From: Listeria ivanovii subsp. ivanovii
Lineage (GTDB): Bacteria; Bacillota; Bacilli; Lactobacillales; Listeriaceae
NCBI RefSeq assembly: GCF_900187025.1
Contig: NZ_LT906478.1
Location: 2,030,001 to 2,094,000, forward strand
DNA length: 64,000 bases
Direction: 5' to 3'
The notes below the pieces were generated by a model that saw nothing but the letters and a program-made list of their open reading frames with translations, made no database searches and was not told where the DNA came from. Within the stretch, counting starts at the first letter, position 1. Every line of letters begins with the position of its first letter. Shown here piece after piece: positions 25,361 through 33,588 of this stretch. The position numbers and the translations under genes are program-made.

Positions 25361-27700
25361 AATCGTATGTCTGAATTCATAAAAATGGATCGCATTAATG
25401 TCTAGATAGGCGTAAAATGACCAATCTTCCGTAATGGTTTCATCGCTTACGGTTAACGTTGGTTGAGAAGCATCGACAATATAATCTAAAATCTCTTTAT
25501 CAAGACCATGTTTACTATTTAACTGCCAATACTTCGAGTAAAGAGCACCATTATCCCTATCAAATTGCCACTTACAAACTTGATATTCTCCTGCTTCAAG
25601 ACCAAGCATTCTGATATGAACCTCTTTCCGCTCTTCTTTTAAAAATTTCTCCTCTACCGCATAACGTGGATTAATGGTTGCACAGTTCATCAAAACAAGT
25701 TGATATCCGTCTGTATGTTTCGTTATTATATAATCTTTTCCCTCCGCAACCACAATTCCTTTTAATCGTTCGAAAAATTTCACTGCATAAAAGGCTGGTC
25801 TTTTCCCATTGAAAAAGTGAAACATTTCTAAACCATCCAAACTGATATTTAACTGGCTTCCATCACCTTCATGTAGTTCTGTATTAATCCAAAAGCCTAG
25901 ACCATTTACTTCCGGTGCAAGATCAAGCATTGTTTTTAAAACTAACGCACCACGGAAAAAGGTACCATTTGTATGTCTTGTATTCCCAGTGAGAGTGTTC
26001 CAATTAATTAACATCAACGGTTTATTAATATGGTGATGTTTCAAGAAAGCTTTTAGTTTTAATGTTTTAGCCAAACAATAATCTTCCGAAATTAAAAAAG
26101 ATTTAATATCTTCATTCGAAAAATCTACTGCTTCATTTTGGTTAGCATTAAAAGAAATAAAATCAATTTTATCTGCCACATCTAAAAACCAGGTATGTTG
26201 AGTTGGTACTGCATTTTTTGATAAAGAAAAAGGAACAAAATTACCCACTTGAATGGCAGGGAAAATTGCTTTGATGGTTTTTCTTACTTTTAGATATATC
26301 CTTTCCAAATCCGCTTTGTTAACCGATGTATACTTGGGTTCGAAAAACATAAAATGCCATTTTGACACAAATTCTCTTCCAAACATTTGAATAGAATGTC
26401 TTAAAAAGTGATCTAATCGGTCAAAAATATTTTTTTCATCCCTAGAAACATCTTGATACTCTAAGCGAATAAATAATTGCAAATTTTGTTGTTTTAAAAA
26501 TGTTAGTGCTAAATCCGATTTAGCATATGGGGAAGATGTCGGGACTAGTTCATCCGTTTCCGCTTCTGGTAGGAATGTCGATCCCCCAAATAAATAGCGA
26601 ACGCCGATATAATTAACGCCGAGTTCATCGCGCGTTGTAATAATCTGATTCTGAACATCCTCTTTTAAAACTTCTTTTAATTTCCCTATCGTTAAAATAT
26701 GCATGTTTTTTTCAAGAATACGGGATGATTTATCCGCTACTTTAATACTCTTTTTCTCAAACGGTGCTTCATTCAATTCTATTCCCGGCTCAACTTCTTG
26801 ATAAAGGCTAGCCAGTTTAACAAGAATTTCTGAAGTTGGCTTGACTGATTCTATGCTGCTACTTATTATTACAGTAGTTTGCTGTTCCAATTGATTATAC
26901 TCGGAGTGGTGCTGCATCCGATATTCACTAGGCGTTACATTAAAATGAAACTTAAATACTTCCGAAAAATGTTTTTGACTTGAAAAACCATTTTTAAGCG
27001 CAATTTCTGTAATATTTTCCGTTGAATGCATTAAGCTTTGAAGCGCATGTTTCAGCCTAACTTCTGTTAAATATTGCAAAAAACCGAGTCCAGTCGTCTT
27101 TTTAAAATAACGAGATAGATAGGCTTCACTTAAAAATTCTTTTTGGGCAAATTCACGAAGCGATAATGCCTCATCAAAATGTTCTTCTACTTCTCTAATT
27201 ATTCGTGAAATACGTTTATCGTTCACTTCTTTTCTGGCAGAAGATGGTATTTCTTTTTTTAAGAATCGAGTCAAAAGCAACAAAATTTGAAACAAAGCAG
27301 TTTGTGCCTCTAGTTTATTGGAGTGTGTTCTAGTTGTGGAAGTAATTAGAAGCTCGCTAACTGATTTGCGAAGTGAGCCAACAATCCGCTCTCTTCCTGG
27401 ATCGCTGTCTTTCGAGAAAAATTGGAATGATTGTTGAAAAAAATCTTCATAATAATGCGCAAAAAAAGTATCAGAAATGGTTAAATTGACAACTAAATTA
27501 TTTGTATCTCCTTGAATTGTATAAAAGGTATTGCGATCAATAACTAAGATGTCTCCTTCTTGCAATCGATACTTTTCTTCGGCAATCTTAATCGTTAATT
27601 GGCCAGCAATCGCAAACACTACTTTTGTACCAAGCGAAATTTCCGAAGTTGGTTGTTTCACGCGTTCGATGCCTATTGTATAGTCTTGTAAGTGAGGCAT
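25358..27700 (-). CDS. AraC-family regulator fused to a degenerate GH39 domain
   Basis: 780 residues, three parts: an N-terminal cupin-like sensor (about 15-75), a double HTH of the AraC family (163-261; SEAYLSRYFKKTTG and FSSQKHFSEVFKFHFNVTPSEYR), and a C-terminal glycoside hydrolase 39-like barrel plus beta domain (about 330-780). In the barrel the acid/base Glu appears kept (Glu454, MFFEPKY) but the strand that normally carries the nucleophile as TEWN/TEYN reads INWNT, with Asn566. So it is probably a ligand sensor rather than an enzyme. The start follows AAAGGAGTGG. It lies next to the M20-MFS operon, its likely target. Confidence 0.8.
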   Translation of the reverse strand: MPHLQDYTIGIERVKQPTSEISLGTKVVFAIAGQLTIKIAEEKYRLQEGDILVIDRNTFYTIQGDTNNLVVNLTISDTFFAHYYEDFFQQSFQFFSKDSDPGRERIVGSLRKSVSELLITSTTRTHSNKLEAQTALFQILLLLTRFLKKEIPSSARKEVNDKRISRIIREVEEHFDEALSLREFAQKEFLSEAYLSRYFKKTTGLGFLQYLTEVRLKHALQSLMHSTENITEIALKNGFSSQKHFSEVFKFHFNVTPSEYRMQHHSEYNQLEQQTTVIISSSIESVKPTSEILVKLASLYQEVEPGIELNEAPFEKKSIKVADKSSRILEKNMHILTIGKLKEVLKEDVQNQIITTRDELGVNYIGVRYLFGGSTFLPEAETDELVPTSSPYAKSDLALTFLKQQNLQLFIRLEYQDVSRDEKNIFDRLDHFLRHSIQMFGREFVSKWHFMFFEPKYTSVNKADLERIYLKVRKTIKAIFPAIQVGNFVPFSLSKNAVPTQHTWFLDVADKIDFISFNANQNEAVDFSNEDIKSFLISEDYCLAKTLKLKAFLKHHHINKPLMLINWNTLTGNTRHTNGTFFRGALVLKTMLDLAPEVNGLGFWINTELHEGDGSQLNISLDGLEMFHFFNGKRPAFYAVKFFERLKGIVVAEGKDYIITKHTDGYQLVLMNCATINPRYAVEEKFLKEERKEVHIRMLGLEAGEYQVCKWQFDRDNGALYSKYWQLNSKHGLDKEILDYIVDASQPTLTVSDETITEDWSFYAYLDINAIHFYEFRHTI

Positions 27701-27746
27701 TCATATCCACTCCTTTGTATAGCTTGATTGGACTGTGTTACTTACA

Positions 27747-28538
27747 CTATTTCTTCAAAAAGGCGCCTTTTCCGAAAAACTCAATAACTTGAGGCATAAT
27801 TTGATAAAGCCGTGTTGCAATGTTCATTACAAATGGCAAGTTAATTTCTCGGCGTTTAGTTCCCATAATTTGCACTGTTTTGCTTGCAACTTTTTCCGGT
27901 TTTAAGACTAATTTCCCAATAGTATCTAAATAATTGCCAGACTTATCCGCCACATCAAAAAAGTTCGTTGCAATCGGACCTGGGTTTACTGTGGTCACTT
28001 TTATTTTATCCGGAATTAATTCTAGCCTGAGGGCATTAGAAAACCCAAGAACCGCATATTTTGTAGCAGAATACACCGTTGACTTTGGTGTAGCGATTTT
28101 AGCTGCTTGAGAAGCAATATTAATGATATGACCGGACTTACGCGCTTGCATTTTTGGAAGCAGTAGTTGTGTTAACTGAATTAATCCTAAGACATTTGTA
28201 TCAAACATTTTTTCAATGGTTTCAAATGGGATGTCTACCGCATTTTCGAATAAACCAAATCCAGCGCAATTTACTAGCACATCAATATCAAAAGCTTGGT
28301 TTACTTTTTCGCTTACTTGTTTCACTTGTTCGAAATCAGTCATATCTAAGGTGAAATATTCCACTTTAACTGGATAGTTTGTTGTGATTTCTTGTTGCAA
28401 CGTGATAAGTTTTTCGGTCCGTCTAGCTGCTATAATGACATTTGCTCCTGAAGCCGCAACTTGTCTAGCAATTTCTGCCCCAAGTCCATTCGATGCCCCA
28501 GTAATTAGTACGGTTTTATTCTTCAAAAAAGCATTCAT
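27747..28538 (-). CDS. Short-chain dehydrogenase/reductase
   Basis: 263 residues, classical SDR: TGASNGLG cofactor loop (about 14-21), NCAG, catalytic Ser in NIASQAAK, YSATKYA (Tyr-x3-Lys) near 157-161, and PGPIATNFF after it. The Arg-Arg after the second strand (IAARRTEKL) favours NADP(H). Substrate not predictable. It begins four bases after the rnz stop, so it belongs to an rnz-SDR operon, an arrangement conserved in Bacilli. Confidence 0.88.
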   Translation of the reverse strand: MNAFLKNKTVLITGASNGLGAEIARQVAASGANVIIAARRTEKLITLQQEITTNYPVKVEYFTLDMTDFEQVKQVSEKVNQAFDIDVLVNCAGFGLFENAVDIPFETIEKMFDTNVLGLIQLTQLLLPKMQARKSGHIINIASQAAKIATPKSTVYSATKYAVLGFSNALRLELIPDKIKVTTVNPGPIATNFFDVADKSGNYLDTIGKLVLKPEKVASKTVQIMGTKRREINLPFVMNIATRLYQIMPQVIEFFGKGAFLKK

Positions 28539-28542
28539 TTTG

Positions 28543-29463
28543 TCACTCTCCTATTTGGAAAACAGCTAAATCATACGCTATCTCAGTATTTTCAAAAACA
28601 GATTTTGCTTCTATTAATAAAGACTTGCTTGCTTCGCGGTCATATCGCGAACTAATATGAGTTAAAATCAATTTTTTCACACCTGCTCTTTTCGCAAGTT
28701 CGGCAGCTTGGACTGTCGTAGAATGCATATATTCTGCTGCCATTTTACCTTTATCGCCTTCAAATGTTGCTTCATGAACGAGCACATCTGCATTTTCAGC
28801 TAATCGAAACTCACTAGCAGTTGCTCGTGTGTCACCAAAAATACTAATAATTTTCCCTTTTTGCGGATTACCAATATAATTCTTCCCGTCAATTTCGCGA
28901 CCATCTGGAAGCGTAACTATTTCGCCATTTTTCAGTTTTTGGAAAACAGGTCCTGGTTCCACGCCATCCGCTTTTAATTTGGCAGCATTGAGCGCGCCTT
29001 GCTTATCTTTCTCCACTATGCGATAACCAAAACTTTGCATACCATGTTCTAATTCATCCGCCGTAATAGCAAACATTTCATCTTCAAAAATGACTCCTGG
29101 CCCAATTTCCGCAAAAATAATTTTGTACGTTAGCCTTGTGCCACTTAATCTTAATGAAGTTTCGATGTACTCCCGGATTCCAGGCGGACCATAAATCGTT
29201 AAGTCTGAATCACCGCCTTGAAACGAGCGACTGCTTAATAATCCTGGCAAGCCAAAAATATGGTCACCATGCATATGGGTAATGAAGATAAATTCTAATT
29301 TACTTAATTTGATTTGGCTTCGTAAAACTTGATGTTGCGTCGCTTCCCCGCAATCAAACAGCCAAATCGTATTTCGTTCATTTAACATTGACAGTGCAAT
29401 GGATGTGACGTTACGGCCTCGTGACGGTACGCCTGCTCCAGTTCCTAAAAAAACAAGTTCCAT
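28543..29463 (-). CDS. rnz: Ribonuclease Z
   Basis: tRNA 3'-end endonuclease that removes trailers from tRNA precursors lacking an encoded CCA. 306 residues. Metallo-beta-lactamase fold with THMHGDHIFGLPG (metal motif HxHxDH near residues 62-68), flexible-arm region after the GPPG segment, GDTRAT (metal Asp near 212) and HEATF plus HISSRY ligands downstream. Followed directly by the SDR gene. Confidence 0.95.
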   Translation of the reverse strand: MELVFLGTGAGVPSRGRNVTSIALSMLNERNTIWLFDCGEATQHQVLRSQIKLSKLEFIFITHMHGDHIFGLPGLLSSRSFQGGDSDLTIYGPPGIREYIETSLRLSGTRLTYKIIFAEIGPGVIFEDEMFAITADELEHGMQSFGYRIVEKDKQGALNAAKLKADGVEPGPVFQKLKNGEIVTLPDGREIDGKNYIGNPQKGKIISIFGDTRATASEFRLAENADVLVHEATFEGDKGKMAAEYMHSTTVQAAELAKRAGVKKLILTHISSRYDREASKSLLIEAKSVFENTEIAYDLAVFQIGE

Positions 29464-29598
29464 TTTTGATCCATTCCCTTCCCAGTTCGTGTCTTATTTT
29501 ATCACATTCTTAATCGAACAGGAAATAAACATTTTCAAGGTAAAACCCTTATAATTCAGAAATAACTGTCAAATTAAAAAAATAATCAGTTCAAACAG

Positions 29599-29627
29599 TT
29601 GCACAAAAGCTTCTTTATAGATAAAAT
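29599..29627 (+). promoter_or_regulatory. zwf promoter
   Basis: TTGCAC (29599-29604), 17 bases, TAAAAT (29622-29627). It implies an mRNA leader of about 130 bases. The remainder of 29464-29598 shows nothing I recognise apart from the rnz upstream region. Confidence 0.65.
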
Positions 29628-29644
29628 AGTATGGACTAATGAGG

Positions 29645-29727
29645 AAAATTAATAGCTCATTTATTAAAGGCCTTTTTTTATGGGGTCCTTTTTCGAACTA
29701 GGAAGTTTGTTTCTAGTAGCTAATTTT
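29645..29727 (+). other. Structured leader of zwf, apparent three-helix junction
   Basis: Three helices can form at once: outer AAAATTA..AGCT (29645-29657) with AGCTAATTTT (29717-29726); inner AAAGGCC (29666-29672) with GGTCCTTT (29683-29690, one bulge); inner CTAGGAA (29697-29703) with TTTCTAG (29709-29715), five-base loop. It matches no riboswitch class I know. Confidence 0.4.
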
Positions 29728-29764
29728 TGCCATTAAAGAGAACAAGAAAGAGGGTAAATGACGT

Positions 29765-31240
29765 ATGACAGATGAGTTAGAACAAAAAGCATTGATTACT
29801 ATTTTTGGCGGTACGGGAGATTTGGCAAATCGCAAACTTTACCCTTCGCTATACCATCTATTCAGTAAGGGCTCTCTTGGCGACAATTTCGCTGTCATTG
29901 GAACAGCTCGTCGTGAATGGAGTAACGATTTCTTCCGTGATAAAGTGAAAGAATCCATTAAAGACATCGATGGTTCTGAAAAAGACGCGGATGCATTTGC
30001 TTCTCATTTCTATTATCAATCTCATGATGTAACGAATAAAGAATCATATGTAAAACTCAAAGATTTGTCTGATGAATTAGATGCAAAATATGAATTAGGT
30101 GGCAATCGTTTATTCTACCTTGCCATGGCGCCCAATTTCTTCGGAACAATTGCAAGCCGCATCAAATCAGAAGGCTTTGTTGATACAAAAGGATTCCACC
30201 GGTTAATTATTGAAAAACCATTTGGTCATGATTTAGCAAGCGCCGAAGAATTAAATAATTCCCTTCGTCAAGCTTTTAATGAAGATGAAATTTATCGAAT
30301 TGACCATTATTTAGGAAAAGAAATGATTCAAAATATCTCCGTGATTCGCTTTGCAAATTCTATCATTGAATCACTTTGGAATAATCGTTATATTGATAAC
30401 ATCCAAGTTAGTTTAACAGAAGTGCTTGGCGTAGAAGATCGTGGTCGCTACTATGATGAAAGTGGGGCACTAAGAGATATGGTTCAAAATCATATTCTCC
30501 AAATCGTTTCCTTGTTAGCAATGGAGCCGCCAATTAATTTAACTACACGTGAAATTCGCCATGAAAAAGTTCGCGCGCTTCGTTCTTTACGCGTTTTTGA
30601 AGGAAAAGAAGTGCATCAAAACTTTATCCGCGGTCAATATGGTCCCGGCGAAGTAAATGGCAAAGAACTAAAAGGCTATCGTCAAGAAGACAATGTCGAT
30701 CCGCATTCGAATACCGAAACTTTTGTTGCAGCGAAGTTAGAAATTGATAACTTCCGCTGGGCTGGTGTTCCGTTTTATATTCGTACAGGTAAACGTCTAG
30801 CGAAGAAAACTACTCAAATCGCCATTCAATTCAAAGACGTACCGCTTAATTTATTTGGACAACAACAATCACTTGGTGGAAATGTGCTTGTTATCCATAT
30901 TCAACCTGACGAAGGTATAACGCTTCATTTAAACGTAAAAGAACCTGGTCAAGGAATGGTTACAATGCCAGTTAACTTAAACTATATTCATTCTTCTCCT
31001 GATGGAATGAATACTCCAGAAGCATACGAAAAATTAATTTTAGATTGCCTTCGTGGTGATGCGACATACTTCTCTCATTGGGATGAGGTTTCGCTATCAT
31101 GGAACTTTATCGACCACGTAGCAGATGTTTGGACAAATACAAAAGACCACTTCCCGAACTATAAATCTGGTTCATTCGGACCAAAAGAAGCAGATGACTT
31201 GATTCAACATGATGGATTCCAGTGGTTCCCAATCGATTAA
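29765..31240 (+). CDS. zwf: Glucose-6-phosphate 1-dehydrogenase
   Basis: Oxidises glucose-6-phosphate with NADP+, first step of the oxidative pentose phosphate pathway and main NADPH source. 491 residues, normal. Rossmann loop FGGTGDLANRKLYP (14-27), EKPFGHD near 150, RIDHYLGKEM near 178-187 with the catalytic His, and the substrate-binding YIRTGKRL near 340. GAGGGTAAATG precedes the ATG. Monocistronic between a structured leader and a strong terminator. Confidence 0.97.
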   Translation: MTDELEQKALITIFGGTGDLANRKLYPSLYHLFSKGSLGDNFAVIGTARREWSNDFFRDKVKESIKDIDGSEKDADAFASHFYYQSHDVTNKESYVKLKDLSDELDAKYELGGNRLFYLAMAPNFFGTIASRIKSEGFVDTKGFHRLIIEKPFGHDLASAEELNNSLRQAFNEDEIYRIDHYLGKEMIQNISVIRFANSIIESLWNNRYIDNIQVSLTEVLGVEDRGRYYDESGALRDMVQNHILQIVSLLAMEPPINLTTREIRHEKVRALRSLRVFEGKEVHQNFIRGQYGPGEVNGKELKGYRQEDNVDPHSNTETFVAAKLEIDNFRWAGVPFYIRTGKRLAKKTTQIAIQFKDVPLNLFGQQQSLGGNVLVIHIQPDEGITLHLNVKEPGQGMVTMPVNLNYIHSSPDGMNTPEAYEKLILDCLRGDATYFSHWDEVSLSWNFIDHVADVWTNTKDHFPNYKSGSFGPKEADDLIQHDGFQWFPID

Positions 31241-31244
31241 TAGT

Positions 31245-31286
31245 AAAAACCAGAACTAGGGCCAACCCTCCTACTTCTGGTTTTTT
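31245..31286. terminator. Terminator after zwf
   Basis: AAAAACCAGAA (31245-31255) pairs with TTCTGGTTTTT (31275-31285), followed by T residues on the plus strand. Confidence 0.9.
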
Positions 31287-31353
31287 GTCTACTTGCAAAA
31301 GCCCCTTAACATGTTAGAATAGAGGTAACTAACTAGTTAAAGGAGCTCATATA

Positions 31354-31788
31354 ATGGCTGAAAATATTGATGACTACTTAGAAAAAGGCATGTATGGAGC
31401 AAAAGAAATTAATCCTGCTGAAAAGAAAAAATATTTAGGAACTTATCGTGAACGAGTCTTAGTTGCGCTTACGAAAGAAGAAGTTTTGTCGCAACAATTT
31501 CTTCCAGAACTAGAAAAAGCGATACTAGAATCTCCTGACTCCAAACTTCTTTTGAACGGATTACTGCATTATAATTCCATGCGTCCTTATATTAAACTTG
31601 CCGAAAAATGCAAACATGAATTTTCTATCGTTAGTCGCTTAGAGGGCGAAACAGAATTTTATCTCGTGCTCACTTGTCAAAAAGCAATCAACAAAGAAGA
31701 TATTCATTTATATAAAGAAGAATCCCCAGTGGAAACCAGAGAAGAACCCGTTTCGCTCCTTGAAAAAGTACGGAAGTTATTCGATTAA
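31354..31788 (+). CDS. YueI-like (DUF1694) protein
   Basis: 144 residues, cytosolic, resembling Bacillus YueI/DUF1694 proteins of unknown function. Characteristic: N-terminal YGAKEINPAEKKKYLGTYRERV segment, LLLNG near residue 70, then a C-terminal charged tail. AAAGGAGCTC precedes the ATG. A small membrane-protein gene follows 32 bases later on the same strand. Confidence 0.78.
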   Translation: MAENIDDYLEKGMYGAKEINPAEKKKYLGTYRERVLVALTKEEVLSQQFLPELEKAILESPDSKLLLNGLLHYNSMRPYIKLAEKCKHEFSIVSRLEGETEFYLVLTCQKAINKEDIHLYKEESPVETREEPVSLLEKVRKLFD

Positions 31789-31820
31789 GTTTCTCGTTCA
31801 TTTATTTAGGAGGTCGATTT

Positions 31821-31958
31821 ATGCTACACATTATTACTTTATCGCTCGCTGTTTTAATGGCTTTACAGACAATTTATTTCTTTATTCGTAAAAATGTCAA
31901 TATGGGCGTGATGTTTTTGCTTATCACCGCTGCACTTCTTTTACTTAGTACTATTTAA
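31821..31958 (+). CDS. Small two-segment membrane protein, 45 residues
   Basis: The ATG at 31821 follows AGGAGGTCGATTT, a strong, well-spaced ribosome site. The product starts MLHIITLSLAVLMALQ, has one hydrophobic segment (about 4-22), a short RKNVN turn and a second segment (29-45), and ends ...LLSTI. Its last 18 bases overlap the 3' end of the convergent gene at 31941. No family recognised. Good ribosome site and clean hydrophobic hairpin argue for a real gene. Confidence 0.7.
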   Translation: MLHIITLSLAVLMALQTIYFFIRKNVNMGVMFLLITAALLLLSTI

Positions 31959-32426
31959 CGGAATTCCTGTTTCAACTGCTTGTTTTAACTTTTGCTGCAT
32001 GACACCAATGCCAGAGGAGCCAATAAGTGGAAATTCTAAAGCTTGTTTATTATCCGTAATCGCAATTAATAACCCTTTGAACTTTTCCCCGCCTAACATC
32101 GGGACTTGTTCAGTAGGGTTTATTTGTTGCTCTTGCCACATCTGCCTAAGAGCCTCTAATTGAATCGTATCCGGCCCCACGCCCTTCATCGTAAAACGAA
32201 CATCATATGTACCTTCCACCATATCGTCTGGTCTTAGAAAACCGTACTTAGGCGATAAAATCAAATAGTTACCTGCAAATTTTTCGGCATAGGCTTTACT
32301 TAAACGATGAAATGTTCCTGTATATGCTTCGCTAGCTTTAACTGGCCCGATATTTGGAAATTTATCCCATATTTTTGGTTTGCCTGATGCAATTATGATT
32401 AGCTTTTGTTTATTGGAAACTCCCAC
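31941..32426 (-). CDS. DUF6884-like protein
   Basis: 161 residues, resembling the DUF6884/YaaA-like group: IIIASGKPKIWDK near the N terminus, then GTFHRLSKAYAEKF, LILSPKYGFLRPDD and YDVRF. Function not established. Start is a GTG at 32424-32426 with AAGGGTGAT before it, and it lies within the last 28 bases of the GNAT gene, so the two are translationally coupled. Confidence 0.72.
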   Translation of the reverse strand: MGVSNKQKLIIIASGKPKIWDKFPNIGPVKASEAYTGTFHRLSKAYAEKFAGNYLILSPKYGFLRPDDMVEGTYDVRFTMKGVGPDTIQLEALRQMWQEQQINPTEQVPMLGGEKFKGLLIAITDNKQALEFPLIGSSGIGVMQQKLKQAVETGIPLNSTK

Positions 32427-32932
32427 ATCATCACCCTTCCTTGTCGCTCAAAAACGTCTTTTTCTTTTATACGTACGAATTGATTATGTTTCAGTACTCG
32501 AATAGAAGCTTCATTGTTCTCATAACAGCGTGCAAAAATACGATGAATGACTGGCTGTTTTTCTAACCAAGCAATCATTCCTATTAAAGCTTCGGTCATA
32601 TAACCTTTATTTTGATAATCGGGCACGATGCTATAGCCAATTTCAATTTCTCCTGTCTCATCAGGAATTCCTTGACCACCAATTTCTCCAATAATTTTAT
32701 TTTCTTCTTTAAGTACAACGAGCCTCGTCCATTTAATCATTCGATCATCTTTTTTCACATTTTCCAATACATAAGGAAGATAAAAAAAGAAATCAATTCC
32801 AGGCCAATCTTTGGAAACATGGTAACCACTTGCTTTCTCTAAACTTTCCGTTCCTTTTATGGTTGCTTGAATCATCTCAAGTGTATAATTAATCAATATT
32901 AGTCGCTCTGTCTCAATAATTTCCACAAACAT
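32399..32932 (-). CDS. GNAT-family N-acetyltransferase
   Basis: 177 residues, RimJ/RimL-like acetyltransferase with acetyl-CoA loop region EIGYSIVPDYQNKGYMTEAL (near 110-130, the QxxGxx motif as QNKGYM) and RIFARCYENNEASIRVLKHNQF near 140-160. Start ribosome site is weak (GCCGGGT); an in-frame GTG two codons in is an alternative. Substrate unknown. Confidence 0.82.
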   Translation of the reverse strand: MFVEIIETERLILINYTLEMIQATIKGTESLEKASGYHVSKDWPGIDFFFYLPYVLENVKKDDRMIKWTRLVVLKEENKIIGEIGGQGIPDETGEIEIGYSIVPDYQNKGYMTEALIGMIAWLEKQPVIHRIFARCYENNEASIRVLKHNQFVRIKEKDVFERQGRVMMWEFPINKS

Positions 32933-33174
32933 ACCCGGCTTTCCTACTAATTTATTACTTTCAATTTAGCAGAATCAGGTATGTTTACGCAACTATTGTG
33001 TTATTTAATCATCAAATATTAAAATAAAACTATTCTGACTATATACTTGACCTTTAAATTTTGAATGCGCTTCCAACTAAGTTATACTTTAAATATAAGA
33101 CCAGGTGCTAATTTTTGTTCCAGCAATAAGTTAGTTGAATTGTGCAAACTAACGGAAAACTTTCAAAATAACAA

Positions 33175-33203
33175 TTGACAATCGCTTAGCAACCGTTTAT
33201 ATT
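33175..33203 (+). promoter_or_regulatory. ilvD: Promoter of the ilv-leu operon
   Basis: TTGACA (33175-33180), 17 bases, TATATT (33198-33203): a near-consensus sigma-A promoter about 385 bases before ilvD. An inverted repeat GTTAGTT-N10-AACTAAC (33130-33153) lies just upstream. In 32933-33129 I see nothing else certain. Confidence 0.85.
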
Positions 33204-33297
33204 AAGTAATAACATAACATTTCTTGATATTCATTGTTTTCAAAAATGTGAGACTAATCGAAAATCTAAAACCATTTGATGAAAGGGATAATGACTT

Positions 33298-33339
33298 ATG
33301 AAAACGACTAAATCCGTCATTACAATTTTATTACTCTAG
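33298..33339 (+). CDS. Branched-chain amino acid leader peptide, 13 residues
   Basis: ATG at 33298 after GAAAGGGAT encodes MKTTKSVITILLL then TAG. Five of its last seven residues are Ile or Leu and a Val precedes them, as expected of an attenuator peptide that senses charged Val/Ile/Leu tRNAs. A hairpin begins two bases after the stop. Confidence 0.85.
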   Translation: MKTTKSVITILLL

Positions 33340-33340
33340 A

Positions 33341-33443
33341 AGGGCTTTGAACACTGTAGCAAATTACAGTAGTTTGAGTCCTGTTTACATTAAATGGGAT
33401 TCTTGCAAAGCATCCCATTGTTTTCATCATTGGGGTGCTTTTT
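33341..33443 (+). promoter_or_regulatory. Ribosome-mediated attenuator of the ilv-leu operon
   Basis: Three elements: an 18-position hairpin with three mismatches right after the peptide stop (33341-33358 with 33365-33382); an antiterminator AATGGGAT/ATCCCATT (33393-33400 with 33412-33419); and a terminator AAGCATCCCA/TGGGGTGCTT (33408-33417 with 33431-33440) plus T-run. The antiterminator and terminator share 33412-33417, so they exclude each other. From memory this is the Rli60 locus of L. monocytogenes. Confidence 0.85.
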
Positions 33444-33527
33444 CTTTAGCTAGATTTCGAGTTTTCGAGCAAAAACGGCTATCAAGTGAGCTAATACTAA
33501 CTACTATACATTAATGCCACGCTATTT

Positions 33528-33542
33528 TGTGAATTCTAAAAA
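33528..33542. promoter_or_regulatory. Weak CodY-like motif before ilvD
   Basis: TGAATTCTAAAAATT shares the TTC..AAAATT part of the CodY consensus AATTTTCWGAAAATT but has five mismatches. CodY control of this operon is established in Listeria; this site itself is unproven. Confidence 0.25.
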
Positions 33543-33588
33543 TTCAGCGTCGGCAAATAATTCTTAATTAGAAATGGGGTAAAGTCAT

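Noticed and set aside
33298-33588. A T-box leader before ilvD
   Set aside because: No T-box sequence or specifier loop was found; the leader peptide and paired hairpins explain the region.
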